DNA from: Mnemiopsis leidyi
Taxonomy: Eukaryota; Ctenophora; Tentaculata; Lobata; Bolinopsidae
Length of the DNA stretch: 64,000 nt
Direction of reading: 5' to 3'
NCBI GenBank assembly: GCA_000226015.1
Contig: JH156524.1
Coordinates: forward strand, 107,112-171,111
Positions 51,391 to 62,667 of the stretch are shown here, in pieces. How positions within the stretch are numbered: position 1 is the stretch's first letter; the number at the start of each line of letters is the position of its first letter. The notes under the pieces are model-generated. The model did not search any database. It worked only from the letters and a program-made list of their open reading frames with translations, and was not told the origin of the DNA. The position numbers and the translations under genes are program-made.

Positions 51391-54300
51391 ATGTCCTCCT
51401 CCCCCCTCGCCTCCCCTCCCCGTGCTTCCACCGGTCCTGTCCGGAAGTCCTCAGCCCTGAACGTCTCCCATATCTACGGAGTAAACAACCAGGGATACGG
51501 TATAACCAACACGATGGCCACCATGCCCACCAAGACCTACACCCGATATCAGACAGTCGAGTTTGTAGAGATGGGAGGGGTGTCGTGTCCGGTAAAGAAC
51601 ACGGACGTTACAGAGGTCACCACCGCCAAGAACGACCGGAGACTGATGAGAGGAAACTCAGCTTTCTCCGTCACTCGGCACACTCAGGAGGGGGACATGG
51701 ATGGATACTCTGACGGCTACTACAGCAGCTACTCGAACGGATACTCCAGCCGAAGAGGCGGGAATGGGGAAAGAGAGATAAGACTCGTTAGCTACCCCAG
51801 AGCTCAACCCATCGTGGCTAACTGGAACGTCGGACCCGTCCATGCCCACAAGTACACGTGTGACTTTGATGAGTCCACCCTGCTGAGCAGAAAACCGTTC
51901 ACCGTGTCGGTCGACAATGATCTGAATGAATACGAAAGAAATAAACAGGAAAGGTTGCGACTTGCACGAGAAAGAGACGAGAGAGAGGCGGAGGAAAGGG
52001 AGAGACGACGGTTAGAGCGGCTCGAACAACAGAGACTGGATGCAGAAAGAGAGGCAAGAGAGCAGCAGGAGCGAGATCGTCTGGAACGAGAACGTCTAGA
52101 AAAACTGCGACTGGCACGGGAAGAGAAGGAGAGACTGCGGTTAGAGAAACTGAGGAAGCAGCAAGAGGAGCAGGAGCGGGAGAACGCTCGAAGAAAAGCT
52201 GAAAGGGAAGCTGCCGCCAGGAAAAGGGCAGAGGAGGAAAAAGCTGAGATGCTGAGGCTGCAGAGGGAGAGGGAAGAACGGGAAAGACTGGCTAGAGAAC
52301 GAAGAGAACAAGAAGAAAGAGAGAGAAAAGAAAGGGAGGCACAAAGGGAGGCCGAAAGGTTAGCAAGGATACAAGCACAGAAGGAGCAGGAGGAAAGGGA
52401 AGAGAGGGAAAGAAGAGAACGGGAAGAGGCGGAGAGACTGGAAAGAGAGAGGAAGAGACAAGAACGTGAGAGATTGGAGAGGGAAGCGCGGGAGAGGGAG
52501 GAGCGGGAAAGAGCGGAAAGAGAACGGTTAAAGAGGGAAAAGGAGGAGGCTGAGCGTCGAGCAATCGAGGAAGCTGAGAGATTAGCAAGGGAAGAAGCTG
52601 AGAGAAAAATCAGAGAGGAGGAAGAGAGAAAAGCAAGAGAAGAAGCTGAAAGACTGGCAGCTATAGAAGCCGAACGACTTGCAAAGGAAAGGGCCGAGGC
52701 AGAACGTCTTGCAGCTGAGCAGGCCGAAAGAGACAGGATTGAGGCGGAACGCCGGGCGAAAGAAGAAGCTGAAAGACTTGCCAAGGAAAAAGCAGAACGT
52801 GAAGCTCGAGAGAAAGCTGAAAGAGAAGCTAGAGAAGCTAAGGAGAAAGCGGAGAGAGAAGCTAGAGAAAAGGCTGAACGAGAAGCAAGGGAGAAGGCTG
52901 AACGAGAGGCTAGAGAACAGGCTGAAAGAGAAGCGAAGGAAAGGGCAGAAAGAGAGGCTGCAGAGCGAAAGAGACTCGAGAGGGAAAGGAAGATGCAAGA
53001 ACGTCTTGAGAAAGCAAAGAAAGAAAAAGAGGAAGGTTAGTTGCCATTTTGGTATTTAGGTTAAGTTCTTCCAGTGGAATAACCGTCATTCGATTTACTG
53101 AGATCAGGCATTGGAAACTATTTGCTTTTCTGTGTAGTTCCCATTTAACAACTATTTAAAATATTGAGTTTGTCATCGAGTGTTAAATAAATCTATTGCA
53201 GAGGAAAAGAAGAAAGAGATGAATATTGGTAAGTCTTATAAGCAACATTTATCATGAACTGCATTTTAATTAACCACTTTTCACCATCTTCTTATCTATA
53301 TATAAGCAACAAAAACGTCTATTATAGCTAACAATCTGATTCTACAGAATTGACATTTTCCAATTTCATGAGTTTCGTATATCAACGGGCATGAACTTCA
53401 CTTGTGCCGTGGAGCATACACAAGATAAGCATACACAAGATCAGCTGAGTTGGAAAGGCTTAAGTTTAAAAAGTAGGCCACAAGTAGGTCACCTCAACTT
53501 GCACGTGCTAGGCCTTATCTTGCTTATTTTCACGTCAGTAAAGGATTAAGTTGACCTAGATCTTGAGCCTTGCCAAGTTGCCATCAGTTGATAATAATTC
53601 ATAAGGTGAATAACAATGAACATGATAAGATTTGCTAAATAAACCTCTTTGTCTAGTAATACAACCGGCAACTAAAAAACTTCTGCGCTAAAAGCAATTG
53701 TTACCAGAAAATTTATGACTGATCAATGAGATAAGTAGACTAGCAGAGGCCTCACCAACAAAGCTGATCTGCAACCATCTCAAACAATTATCAACAGCAC
53801 ACTGAACCAGCCCATACCGTAAGTTTTCTTTTTTTCTTGTGAAATGCGTGATTTTCATCGATTGCAACCAAGGCAAGGTGAAATGGGGACTAGGTGAGGA
53901 AGATAAAGAATATGGCACGGCAGGGAAACTAGACATCCCGACTTTCGGGGACGGCGAACACGAGAGCAGCTTGAGGAATGTCGGAAAATTAAAACTACCT
54001 TCAAATCTTGAGGTAAGGATTTTTTGTCATCACCGAAAACCATTTGCTCTTTCGATTCTTTTGATGACATTGAAGCACTAGAATCTTGTACTTGTAGCGA
54101 ATAGGATAGGATAAATCTCGTAGGTTAAACCAATCCTGCCAGGCAAACCTCTTGCAATTGTTCGGGAATGCACCGTGGTTCCTGGGTAAGTATATACTTA
54201 TATATAGCGAGGTAATACTCAACTTCATCACATGTCACTTACTTATCCTAAGCCAATGCAGGGTAAATAAGTTTACTTTCGGATTCACATAAATTTTAAA

Positions 54301-54817
54301 CTTTATGATGAAATGCAGTATACTATATTGACACTGCCTTTTCAAATCTCTACTAAATTTGGAGATTCGAAACCAGTTCTTCGGCATTACAAAATGCATC
54401 ATTACATCATGAAGACACGAAGCGCGCACACAAGTGACACAGGCGCGCGATCATGCACACATCACAACGTCATTACAGGGTGAGCAGATGGCGAAGCCGA
54501 CCAGGAAAGTGGGAAAGTTGAACGTAGGAATGTTCGGAGCAGCCGCCGCTGACTCCCAGGCTCCTCCCCCTAAACGGTCCTGGAAGAAAAACTAAACACT
54601 TTTCTTTGTAAGTCATCTGAAAACGTGGTATGTGTGTTGAGATTCCAATCACAAGTAAATCTTGCAGGTGAAAAAACCGGAGAGGCGACAATCAAGAGTT
54701 GGCAAACTGAACGTGGCAGCATTTGCTCCTAAACCACTAACTGAAAAACCTAAGCCTGCCCCCGTGAAAAGACGATCGAGTGTAATAGACCCAAGACTGA
54801 AGCCTCCCGGCCGATAG
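51391..54817 (+). CDS. Long charged-helix protein with alternative last exons (653 or 642 residues)
   Basis: Exons: 51391-53035, a 27-base micro-exon 53202-53228, 53873-54012, then either 54479-54595 or 54668-54817. All phases agree. A likely 5' UTR intron ends at TTTCTCCCAG just upstream of the ATG (MSSSPLASPPRAS). Residues 1 to about 185 are Ser/Tyr/Gly-rich with an ordered-looking stretch (PIVANWNVGPVHAHKY). About 360 residues of Glu/Arg/Lys/Leu/Ala follow (EREERERLARERREQEER-like), as in MAP7, caldesmon or trichohyalin helices: a coiled coil or single alpha helix. The C-terminal exons carry GKLDIPTFG, VGKLKLPSNL and, in each last exon, VGKLNV. I infer a cytoskeleton-binding protein; resemblance to the named families is compositional only. 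Confidence 0.85.
54479..54595 (+). CDS. Alternative last exon A
   Basis: Phase 0, after acceptor CATTACAG (or GTGAGCAG nine bases on), reading GEQMAKPTRKVGKLNVGMFG and ending PKRSWKKN then TAA. It ends the protein on its own and has no internal donor, so use with exon B is mutually exclusive. Confidence 0.75.
   Translation, partial: GEQMAKPTRKVGKLNVGMFGAAAADSQAPPPKRSWKKN
54668..54817 (+). CDS. Alternative last exon B
   Basis: Phase 0, after acceptor CTTGCAG, reading VKKPERRQSRVGKLNVAAFA and ending DPRLKPPGR then TAG. It resembles exon A around VGKLNV and, more closely, the last exon of the gene at 26780 (VEKPKSVPSPVEKKGKLN), pointing to an ancient shared terminal exon. Confidence 0.75.
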   Translation: MKKPERRQSRVGKLNVAAFAPKPLTEKPKPAPVKRRSSVIDPRLKPPGR

Positions 54818-54857
54818 TCGTATATAGGTAGCCAGCATCGCTATAGCTATGACAGCA

Positions 54858-54950
54858 CCCACAGCCTGGGTAGAAAAGCCCACAGCCTGGGTAGAAAAGC
54901 CCACAGCCTGGGTAGAAAAGCCCACAGCCTGGGTAGAAAAGCCCACAGCA
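54858..54950. repeat. 21-bp tandem repeat just after the last exon
   Basis: CCCACAGCCTGGGTAGAAAAG repeats four times plus a part copy (54858, 54879, 54900, 54921, 54942), starting about 40 bp after stop B, so probably in the 3' UTR. The copies are identical. CAGCCTGGGT-like units can pair with one another only weakly. Confidence 0.95.
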
Positions 54951-57900
54951 CGCCAAAATAATTTGTAGCAGATAGATGGAGAGAGTTTGATTGGTCGCAT
55001 AGCCCAGCACAGATATGCAGTTTTGTGAAACCATTTTATTGGTAGCATAAAGTTATACATGCTAAACAGTTTTTCTAATTTCGTTTTTAGCTTGAAAATC
55101 AGCAGAGCAAACTAATCATAAAAGGTATTAGGGTATTAGTGGTAGCATTGATACTCACCTACTAAGAAAATTATCATTACGATAATGTCATTTTTTGAAA
55201 TACATAGCTCAGCACTTTACATATGTGAACCACTTTATCAGCATTGAAGCCACGTGACCTCACATTACAGTACGCCCTAAAAAATCTAGAGATTTGCAAG
55301 TTAAAAAGCGCGGTGTTAAAATTTCAAAATTTTCAAAATAACTGAAGCATTTTGGGAACAAGCTCAGCCAGGGATATTTTCTATAGTCGGGCAGTTTTAG
55401 CCAAAGAGGAGAAGTTTACCGACCTTACCACTTTAAATCATAACAGATTCATTCCACGTTTTTCACAATATGCTAACTGGATTTGGTTAAAATTCGATCA
55501 GCACCAGTCCAAAGTAATTTATTTTGATGAAACAAGCTTTACTTGCAAGCTTATCCTGAAGTCCTAATTCCTTAATATCACAAGCATCGGCTGGCCAAAA
55601 AGTCCAGTCATTTTTTTCTAAAAAGTTTCTTGTTTGACATCGAGACACGATATCAAGATTTTAAAACCCAATGAAATGTTACTTCGGGGGTTTTGGGCTT
55701 CAGGGTGCAGGCACCTCTAGGCTGTGACTCGGACCGCTTTTCAACAACTCAATGACTGCACTGCGTGCAAAGTTTAAAACCTTAATTGAGTATTTGTTGC
55801 CATTTAATATTTATATCTGATACCAATAATAGACGATATAATGCAATTTTATCGGCTTATTATTATATGCCCACTCTATTATAAGGTCTTCAGCGACCAG
55901 TCATCCATATCTTGATATGCTTATATGGTTGTCCCATCCTCCATTTTCCTCGAAGAAAGCAAAAAACTAAACTTACGGAATGGTTTTTAAGGCTCCAGAT
56001 AATAAAACAAATGCCTGGAGTGTTGGTTTCCAAAGCAGAGTGCCTCTTGAGTCTTGGTACTGCCTGGTACATAACACATTAAAACTTGATAGTTTAGTGG
56101 TGTTGAGAGATTACGCTTGGTAGTACACTTGGGACCCTAAACCCACATATATTCTGAAGTTAGCTGGCAGTGACAAAACTTACTTATTGGCACCAACCAA
56201 CCTCAGTCGCTATAAAGTTCGCCAAATATCTCGTTTAGCTGGTTAAGAGTCGTAGAAACATGAATCGTCAGGGTATCTCTTGAAAAACTGCAAATCCTTC
56301 TTGTGCCGACAGCGGTAGTTTCAAAAATTTAATTCGCTCTATTTGCATTTTGACGGAGTCTCAAGTCTCCACATTGGAGACATCACACAAGTGTTGTCGT
56401 CGCGAGTGTTGTCGTCACAGGATAATCTTCACCTCACGTGTCGAACACACGTGCAGTTCTGTAATCACGTAAGCGTGAGTGCTGTGCACGCGCAGGAACA
56501 AGATAATGTGATTGATAAAGGAGTAACCAGTATCGACGTGTATTAGAACGTCCACCTACAGTGCTGGTTGCTAACCAATTAACTACAGTACCGTCTACTT
56601 CCGTGTCTAAAAAGTTACATCGACTAGTGGGTCCAGTTAGACCGAGCTTCTATTGAATTACTGAGCATTTTGACCTACGTTTTGTTTTGTGAGTAGAGAG
56701 AATTGGGATGAGAGTGACTTGGTACTCCAATGGTGAGGAAATTCCATTTATGATGATATTGCGGCCCATATTATCAAATCAATACTCTCTACTGAACTAG
56801 ATTTCATGACTTTAGGATCTTTCGCCGTTAAGGTACTGATGACACTCACTAGAATCAAATATTTTCCACGTTTAGCGGATATCTTCAGAATCTCTTGGAG
56901 AAAAAGCGGTAGTATTAGATTGAAGAGTAAAATTTATTGGCGTCATTGCAAACAGCTATTCTGCTATAGACTGAGAGGGCATGCTTTATAATGCTGAGAG
57001 AAGATTGTAACTCCTGTTCTTCTGGTTCTTCTGATTCTTCTGATTTTACACTTTACAGCTACAAGAGTTGATTGAACTGAGAGAACTGTCATTTCTAGCT
57101 GTAGTATCGGGACGTAACTTGTCCTTGTACCTGAGCTCAGGCTCTAGGCTCCAACAGCACCAGGTAGACTTGCTTATAAACTGTATAAGTGCAAGAGTGA
57201 CTGTGATGATTACACTCATTATATGAACAATCCAAGTAGGCTTTACAAGATTAGAATTAAAATTAATTAAAATAGAAGCCGTATCGTCCCAGATCTAGTT
57301 TTTTTGTTAGCGGTCGTTAGAAAAAGAACTGATTCCTCTCGAGCTCTTCCATGGTCCGGCTCTGCAAGTCTGTGTTTTGCGGCGGCTCTTTTTTCTTAGG
57401 CGTATCCAGAACAATATTATCTATTTATTATAAATATTGTAAGTTATGAGAGAGTCCATATATGTAGTAAGACTAAGTCGTAAGAGTGCCTGCGTTTTCT
57501 CACTTTCAACTAGCTCTAATTCCAAGAAGCGGCTCCTGGTCCCGCCAATGAACAACCTTGTAGAACTGCTGCTTTGTCCAGGCTGGGTTTACGCCAGGGG
57601 TTCTACCAGCAAGAGAGAATGCCGATAGGTCATGATCAATAGCTTTGTCGGTAGATCTATAATTGAGATAAAACTCTGAGTCTGAAGAAATTGCATGGCA
57701 CGGCCGGGTACTATTTTACCGGTTTCCCTCCTTTTTGCTCCTTTTTGCCTAGGTTGCAATGCCCCGTCCAAGTCTATTCCTTCAGTTCAATTGCATACTA
57801 TTATAGACAGTGGCGATACTAGCATCAAACCCAAATTATGGAAGGAAGGAATAAGATGAAGTATATCTATTGTCAGTGCCGGCTTGAAGATGATTTCTTT

Positions 57901-59094
57901 GGCTTTTTGGTAGAATGGTAGATCAACCACCGGCTATCAGCCGGCTATAAATCTATCAGCCAGCTTACAGCCGGTTATAAGCCGTTTGGATGTTAAAAGC
58001 CTTTATAATTTCGACCAATCGACTACAATTTTCGCATAAACCTAGCTTTGAACAGGCAAAAATATGATGACAACCCCATCAATTTTCGATAAACAATTTT
58101 AATCAACCATCTTATCTTGAATCAACCATCACTTAGATTTAAAGGTTACCGACCCAAATTGATAAGCATTATTGCGGCCGCCGGACAATTTTGAATTTAG
58201 TTACTTGCATTTTCTTAATTAAATAATTATTACTTTAATCTAATAATCTGTGATCTTTGAGTCAGCACGTTTATCACTTTATCAGATACACTCCTTCCAT
58301 CAAAAATACTTGAGCGGGTTTTGGTTTGACATACAGTAAATGTAAGTAGTTCGTTGTAAGGACCCCTTTTCTGAGAAAGGTTCGATATGACATTAAGTTT
58401 GACGTCAAAAAGCCTTACATACCTCGTAAATTACGTGCACCTTACCAGTTCTCTACGCTATAAAACTTTCTAACTGTTTTTAGATGTGGATACCTAAGCA
58501 TATGCTAAGCATATGCCCGTGTTTTTGCATCCCTAACATGAGTTGGAGAACTGATCGAATTACTTTTCAAATATGGCAGCATCCTTTTGCAAATTTGGCT
58601 GCATTGGTTTCCTATCAATTCATCTAGAAAAATAATATCCCATTGTTGTCGGGAATCACGGCTGGTTTGAACATTTCATCACTCGGCAAGTGTAGACAGT
58701 GTCACCGGGAGGCTTACCAAGATATCCGGGCATGGTGTTATCATAGTTTAAATTTTCGACATTCCCGCATTTTAGATACGAGACCCAGCTTCATACCTTT
58801 CCAGAATATATTTAGCATGCTCGCATTTTTCAGTTAGTCTTAAAAATTGGATGATCCAATTTTTAAGAGATCCAATTTGGATCTAAATGACAGAAGCGTC
58901 AAGTCTGGTACGTGATCTTGTAAAAAGAGCAATATCGTTAGTGCGACAGGAGGAGACTCCCGATTATTTATTTAATAAGAGTTTTTATAAAGTGCTTTAA
59001 CTAACAAACTTTTGGAAGCAAGTAATATTAGGATGTAAGTATATTGGGAAGTGAGCACAAGTTTAAGCATGAATTATTTTACAAGGGGATGTCA

Positions 59095-59220
59095 CGATTG
59101 TTGGGGAGGAGTCTAAATTTTGTCCATCATGTGACTGCGATTGACCAATGAGAAGCCAGATATGACCTATCAACTTCTCGAGACGCTGTCATGTGATAGA
59201 AAAATTCTCCCCAAAAATTC
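59095..59220. mobile_element. MITE-like element
   Basis: The left end TTGTTGGGGAGGAGTCTAAA is mirrored by ATTCTCCCCAAAAATTC, with subterminal ATCATGTGAC and GTCATGTGAT. The core CGATTGACCAATGAGAAGCC matches the element at 50780 (CGATTGATCAATAAGAAGTT). It is non-coding and short. Confidence 0.55.
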
Positions 59221-59659
59221 GGACGTCCACCACTTACTTATTAGAATGCATACGTGCTTTTAGCTCATTAGGTTGAATGATTAATCATAGAATGGAAACA
59301 GATTGTGCGATGATGATAAATAGTCCGTGCACTTATTTTCTGAAATTATTTATTCGACCACTGACCAAGAGCATTGTTTTTTACAAATTTTTTGGTGACC
59401 CTAGAAATGCTTCATCAGCATATATAATTTTACTATTGATTATTTATTTGATGCGTTGATCTCTAATTTTTAATAGACATTGATTATATACATTTTTCAA
59501 AACAAAGCACAATTTTTTACCAATCGGTCAGTTTAACCATGAGAAATAGGGTGAGTCTGGTACCAGAGTTTCTCGGAAAGTAGAAGTTTGGGAACGGTGA
59601 TATAACATCCCACATCTTATAAAACATTGAGATGATGCAAATGCAACGCAATACTGTAA

Positions 59660-59835
59660 GACTCCGAGCATACGGCGAACGCAACTTGCCATCAATTCTC
59701 AGATACTGGCATAACAACTTGCCGCTATTGCACATATACTGCGATCGTAACTTGCCTTAATTTCTCCAATATACTGTCATAACAACTTGCCATCATTTCT
59801 CCCATACTGCGATAACAACTTGCCATGCCAACTTG
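59660..59835. repeat. Degenerate 33-34-bp tandem repeat (AACTTGCC)
   Basis: Five diverged units, each with AACTTGCC(A/G) followed by TTCTC and ATACTG. The last ones end about 220 bp upstream of the small gene at 60051; further GGCAAG copies lie up to 59915. Confidence 0.7.
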
Positions 59836-60050
59836 GCGACATGGCAAGTATCGATCCGGGTATATATGGATCGTAAAGTAATGACACTTAACGATGGCAA
59901 GTTTCAATGGCAAGTTTCACTAACCGTATGTTCGGGGAGTTTAACAAAACAATCAAGTTTATACATTTAGCCTGTACCGAGATAATCTGCCATCATCTCT
60001 TCAACCCCACAATTTCAGAGCGACGCGAGAGAGGGTGGAGGCTGAGAGAG

Positions 60051-60434
60051 ATGCCGGCGGTGCCCCACTTTAACAGGAACTACCGGACCCCCTCCCCCGA
60101 CCTGACCCCCTCCTCACCCCTCTACAAGGCTTACCTCCAGGCGTTCGGTCCACCTCAGCACACCAAGGCTGAGCACAAAACTGCAGCGGAGCGATACGGA
60201 CTTGCTGCTGATGCGACCACCGCTGCGGACAAGGTATTTTTCGCGCCTCAGCTGGACAAAAAGACGGAAAAGTATGCACGTGCAATGCCGGTGGACTACG
60301 AGAAAGTGAGGCAGCCGAAATCTTCCCCCTTGCTCCAGAAACGTGCAATAAACAGTTTAACTCACAAGTACAAGTACTATGACTATGATCTTCCTAAAAA
60401 AATTTACACCGACAAAAGCCTTATGTATGCCTGA
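60051..60434 (+). CDS. Small Pro/Tyr/Lys-rich protein of 127 residues
   Basis: One open exon from ATG 60051 (MPAVPHFNRNYRTPSPD) to TGA, preceded by an acceptor ATTTCAG at 60017, so a 5' UTR intron is likely, as for the gene at 51391. GC content is clearly above the flanks. The protein has Ser-Pro and Tyr-rich patches (SPLYKAYLQAFGPP; KYKYYDYDLPKKIY), a net positive charge, no signal peptide and no membrane segment. I do not recognise it. Its style resembles small microtubule-inner or other cytoskeletal proteins, but that is a guess from composition. The frame stays open upstream to 59907, though that part has non-coding composition. Confidence 0.6.
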   Translation: MPAVPHFNRNYRTPSPDLTPSSPLYKAYLQAFGPPQHTKAEHKTAAERYGLAADATTAADKVFFAPQLDKKTEKYARAMPVDYEKVRQPKSSPLLQKRAINSLTHKYKYYDYDLPKKIYTDKSLMYA

Positions 60435-62667
60435 GTTGAATAGTGTTTTTGATTTATTTTCGTAACTAACATGAGATCAACGAACAATTTGTAGAAAGTA
60501 ACCGATTTATAGAGAAACGGATAGTTATCATTGTTTGGCTTATCTAAAGCTGGTAATCATAAGAGACAGATAACATTAACGTATTAAGTAGCGGGTAGAA
60601 ATTTTCTCTGAGCTGCTGAAGTGGCTAATTAAAGCTTTACTGTTAAAGTTAAACATATTAATTTAACAAGCTTAGCGTCCTGTGTAGTTTAAAGTTTGTT
60701 TTAGATAACCTGATATTTTCTGGATAGTTTTTTGTGTTATTTAAACTTGCTCTCTGCACAACTGTAGAATTTAACTATTGGTTTTAGTAGATTAAGTTTT
60801 TTGTGGATTTTTTCAAAAATAACAAGGTTTACGTTATTTTGATCTGCATGGTTTCTATTTCATCAGAAATGCGTTCTTTTTTGTACAAAGGCAAGCTTAG
60901 AAGAAAGCATTCAAAATTTTCGAATCACCGCATTAAATTTAAGATTGTATCAAGATATAAGACAGGAATTTGGTCATATTTCATCGTACGAAGTAAATTT
61001 CTAGAAATTAAATTAAATATAACATTACGGCCATGACATTAAGAAAGTGAGAACTGTACCAACTTAGTTATTTATATAAATTACAAAAATGTAAAATCAA
61101 TCAAACTCACGAGTTAAGAGTTGAGCTCATCTTGAGCAAAGTACCTCGATGTTGTGTTACATTTCTCCTTGCAGACACTGCACGCTGCACGCGATCCGAC
61201 AAAGAAGGAAAATAACTGATATAAAAGGTACGACGGGCACGTGACACTTTCAAAGCTAGCGTCATAGGACGAAAAATTGAAAATAAATAAAAATACATCA
61301 AACATGAGAGATCGCCTCAATGGGACGAAATTGAGATATTTATAGTTATTAATATAGTAATTGTTTTAAAATTTCAATTGCGACCTTTTTATACATAGTT
61401 GAGTACCAATTAGTTTATGAGCCAGCAGGATGTTTAATAAATAAATTCAAATAAAAAACAGGAAAAGAAGAAGTAACAGGAACCAATCAATGTAACGCCG
61501 TAACGGTAACACTATTGACTATAAAGATTGGACTGTCTACAGATTGGACAAGTCTGCAGAATTAATTAACGAAAGTTGAAGTGAAGTTTTCGCCATGTCC
61601 CTTTAAAATCGCTAAACAGACGAGGGCTGGGAGGCGGGAGAGCGGGGGCACTGCAGGGCAGCTGAAACAAACGCGATTTTAAGAGAATTAGAAATGAGTG
61701 TACGCGCTAATGGAATGTAATCTACACGCGGTTGATATCAGTGCGCGGCTCTTTCCTGGCACGTGCGGATATGCCACATTCCAACAGCAAGGAATTGCTG
61801 TTGTGGCGAATCCGAATGCTGCAGTGAAATTGTTATACTTTAGTCTTTTTCTGAGTTGACTACCCCGTTGATCTTTTTATTTCATGTTTAAGTCTGAACA
61901 GCTTTTAGGAATGCCCAGACCGTGCTTAGATACATGTAATATACAAATTATATCTGATGACTGATGTCCCCAGCTTGCCAGGACTTTTTATCAAATTGTT
62001 CAGAATAAGAACAAAAAACAGTTTTTTAAGAGTGGTGATTTCGTTCTATTTACAACATCTTGACTAGATAAATGTGAAAGTTTGGCTTAATATATGTGAT
62101 AATAGAGAACGGTATCCCTATATAGGGAGTTACCGCCAATTTTGAAATTTGCGACACTTCCCCAACAAATGCGGTATAGGCAGTTAGTTAGTCAGTTACG
62201 TAGTTTTAAAGATAAAGATCCGTGAGAGTCATTTACTCTACACAGAGTTTATCTCAAAGAAGCTAGTCTAAAGTTAGAGCCGGACCTTTACTGCTGGCAG
62301 ACAGAGTATGATTCCTCAAAAGTTTCGGTCTTCCCTCCTGTATTTTCTGGTCTGTTAAGCTTTCTTGAGAAGGTGTTTTCTCAGCTACCTTGTCTCCGTT
62401 ACCACTATAGAATATTCCTGTAAGTTATCAGAAGTTCTACATCTGTTACCTTCTACGCAGTTATCTGACACTTATACTTTTTTTTCATCTATACACTTGT
62501 CACTATAAGTAATAAAGTGCTGGAAGAACTTAAACTTTCCCTTGTGTTTAAAAACTTGTTATCGTGGTAGTTACGGCTGTTCATGAAACCTCGTGAGTTT
62601 CAGTTCTTATGGATTGATCTGAGTATTCTGTATTTATGCTGCGATTTTTTGGTTGATAATGTTATTG
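60435..62667. other. About 2.2 kb without a recognisable gene
   Basis: AT-rich, no open frame above 80 codons and no repeat of note, apart from a palindrome CCCTATATAGGG at about 62115. The right part should hold the 3' UTR of the minus-strand GPCR. Confidence 0.5.

Larger units (their letters stand above)
54951..60017. other. About 5 kb without a recognisable gene
   Basis: No supported exon chain. It holds the small CCGGCTA patch at 57928-57990, a MITE-like element at 59095-59220 and degenerate 33-bp repeats at 59660-59835. Confidence 0.5.

Noticed and set aside
51804-52998. Long minus-strand Ser/Leu/Arg/Phe-rich open frames
   Set aside because: Antisense shadows of the charged-helix exon (GAG/AGA codons reverse to CTC/TCT), with no start context or splice partners.
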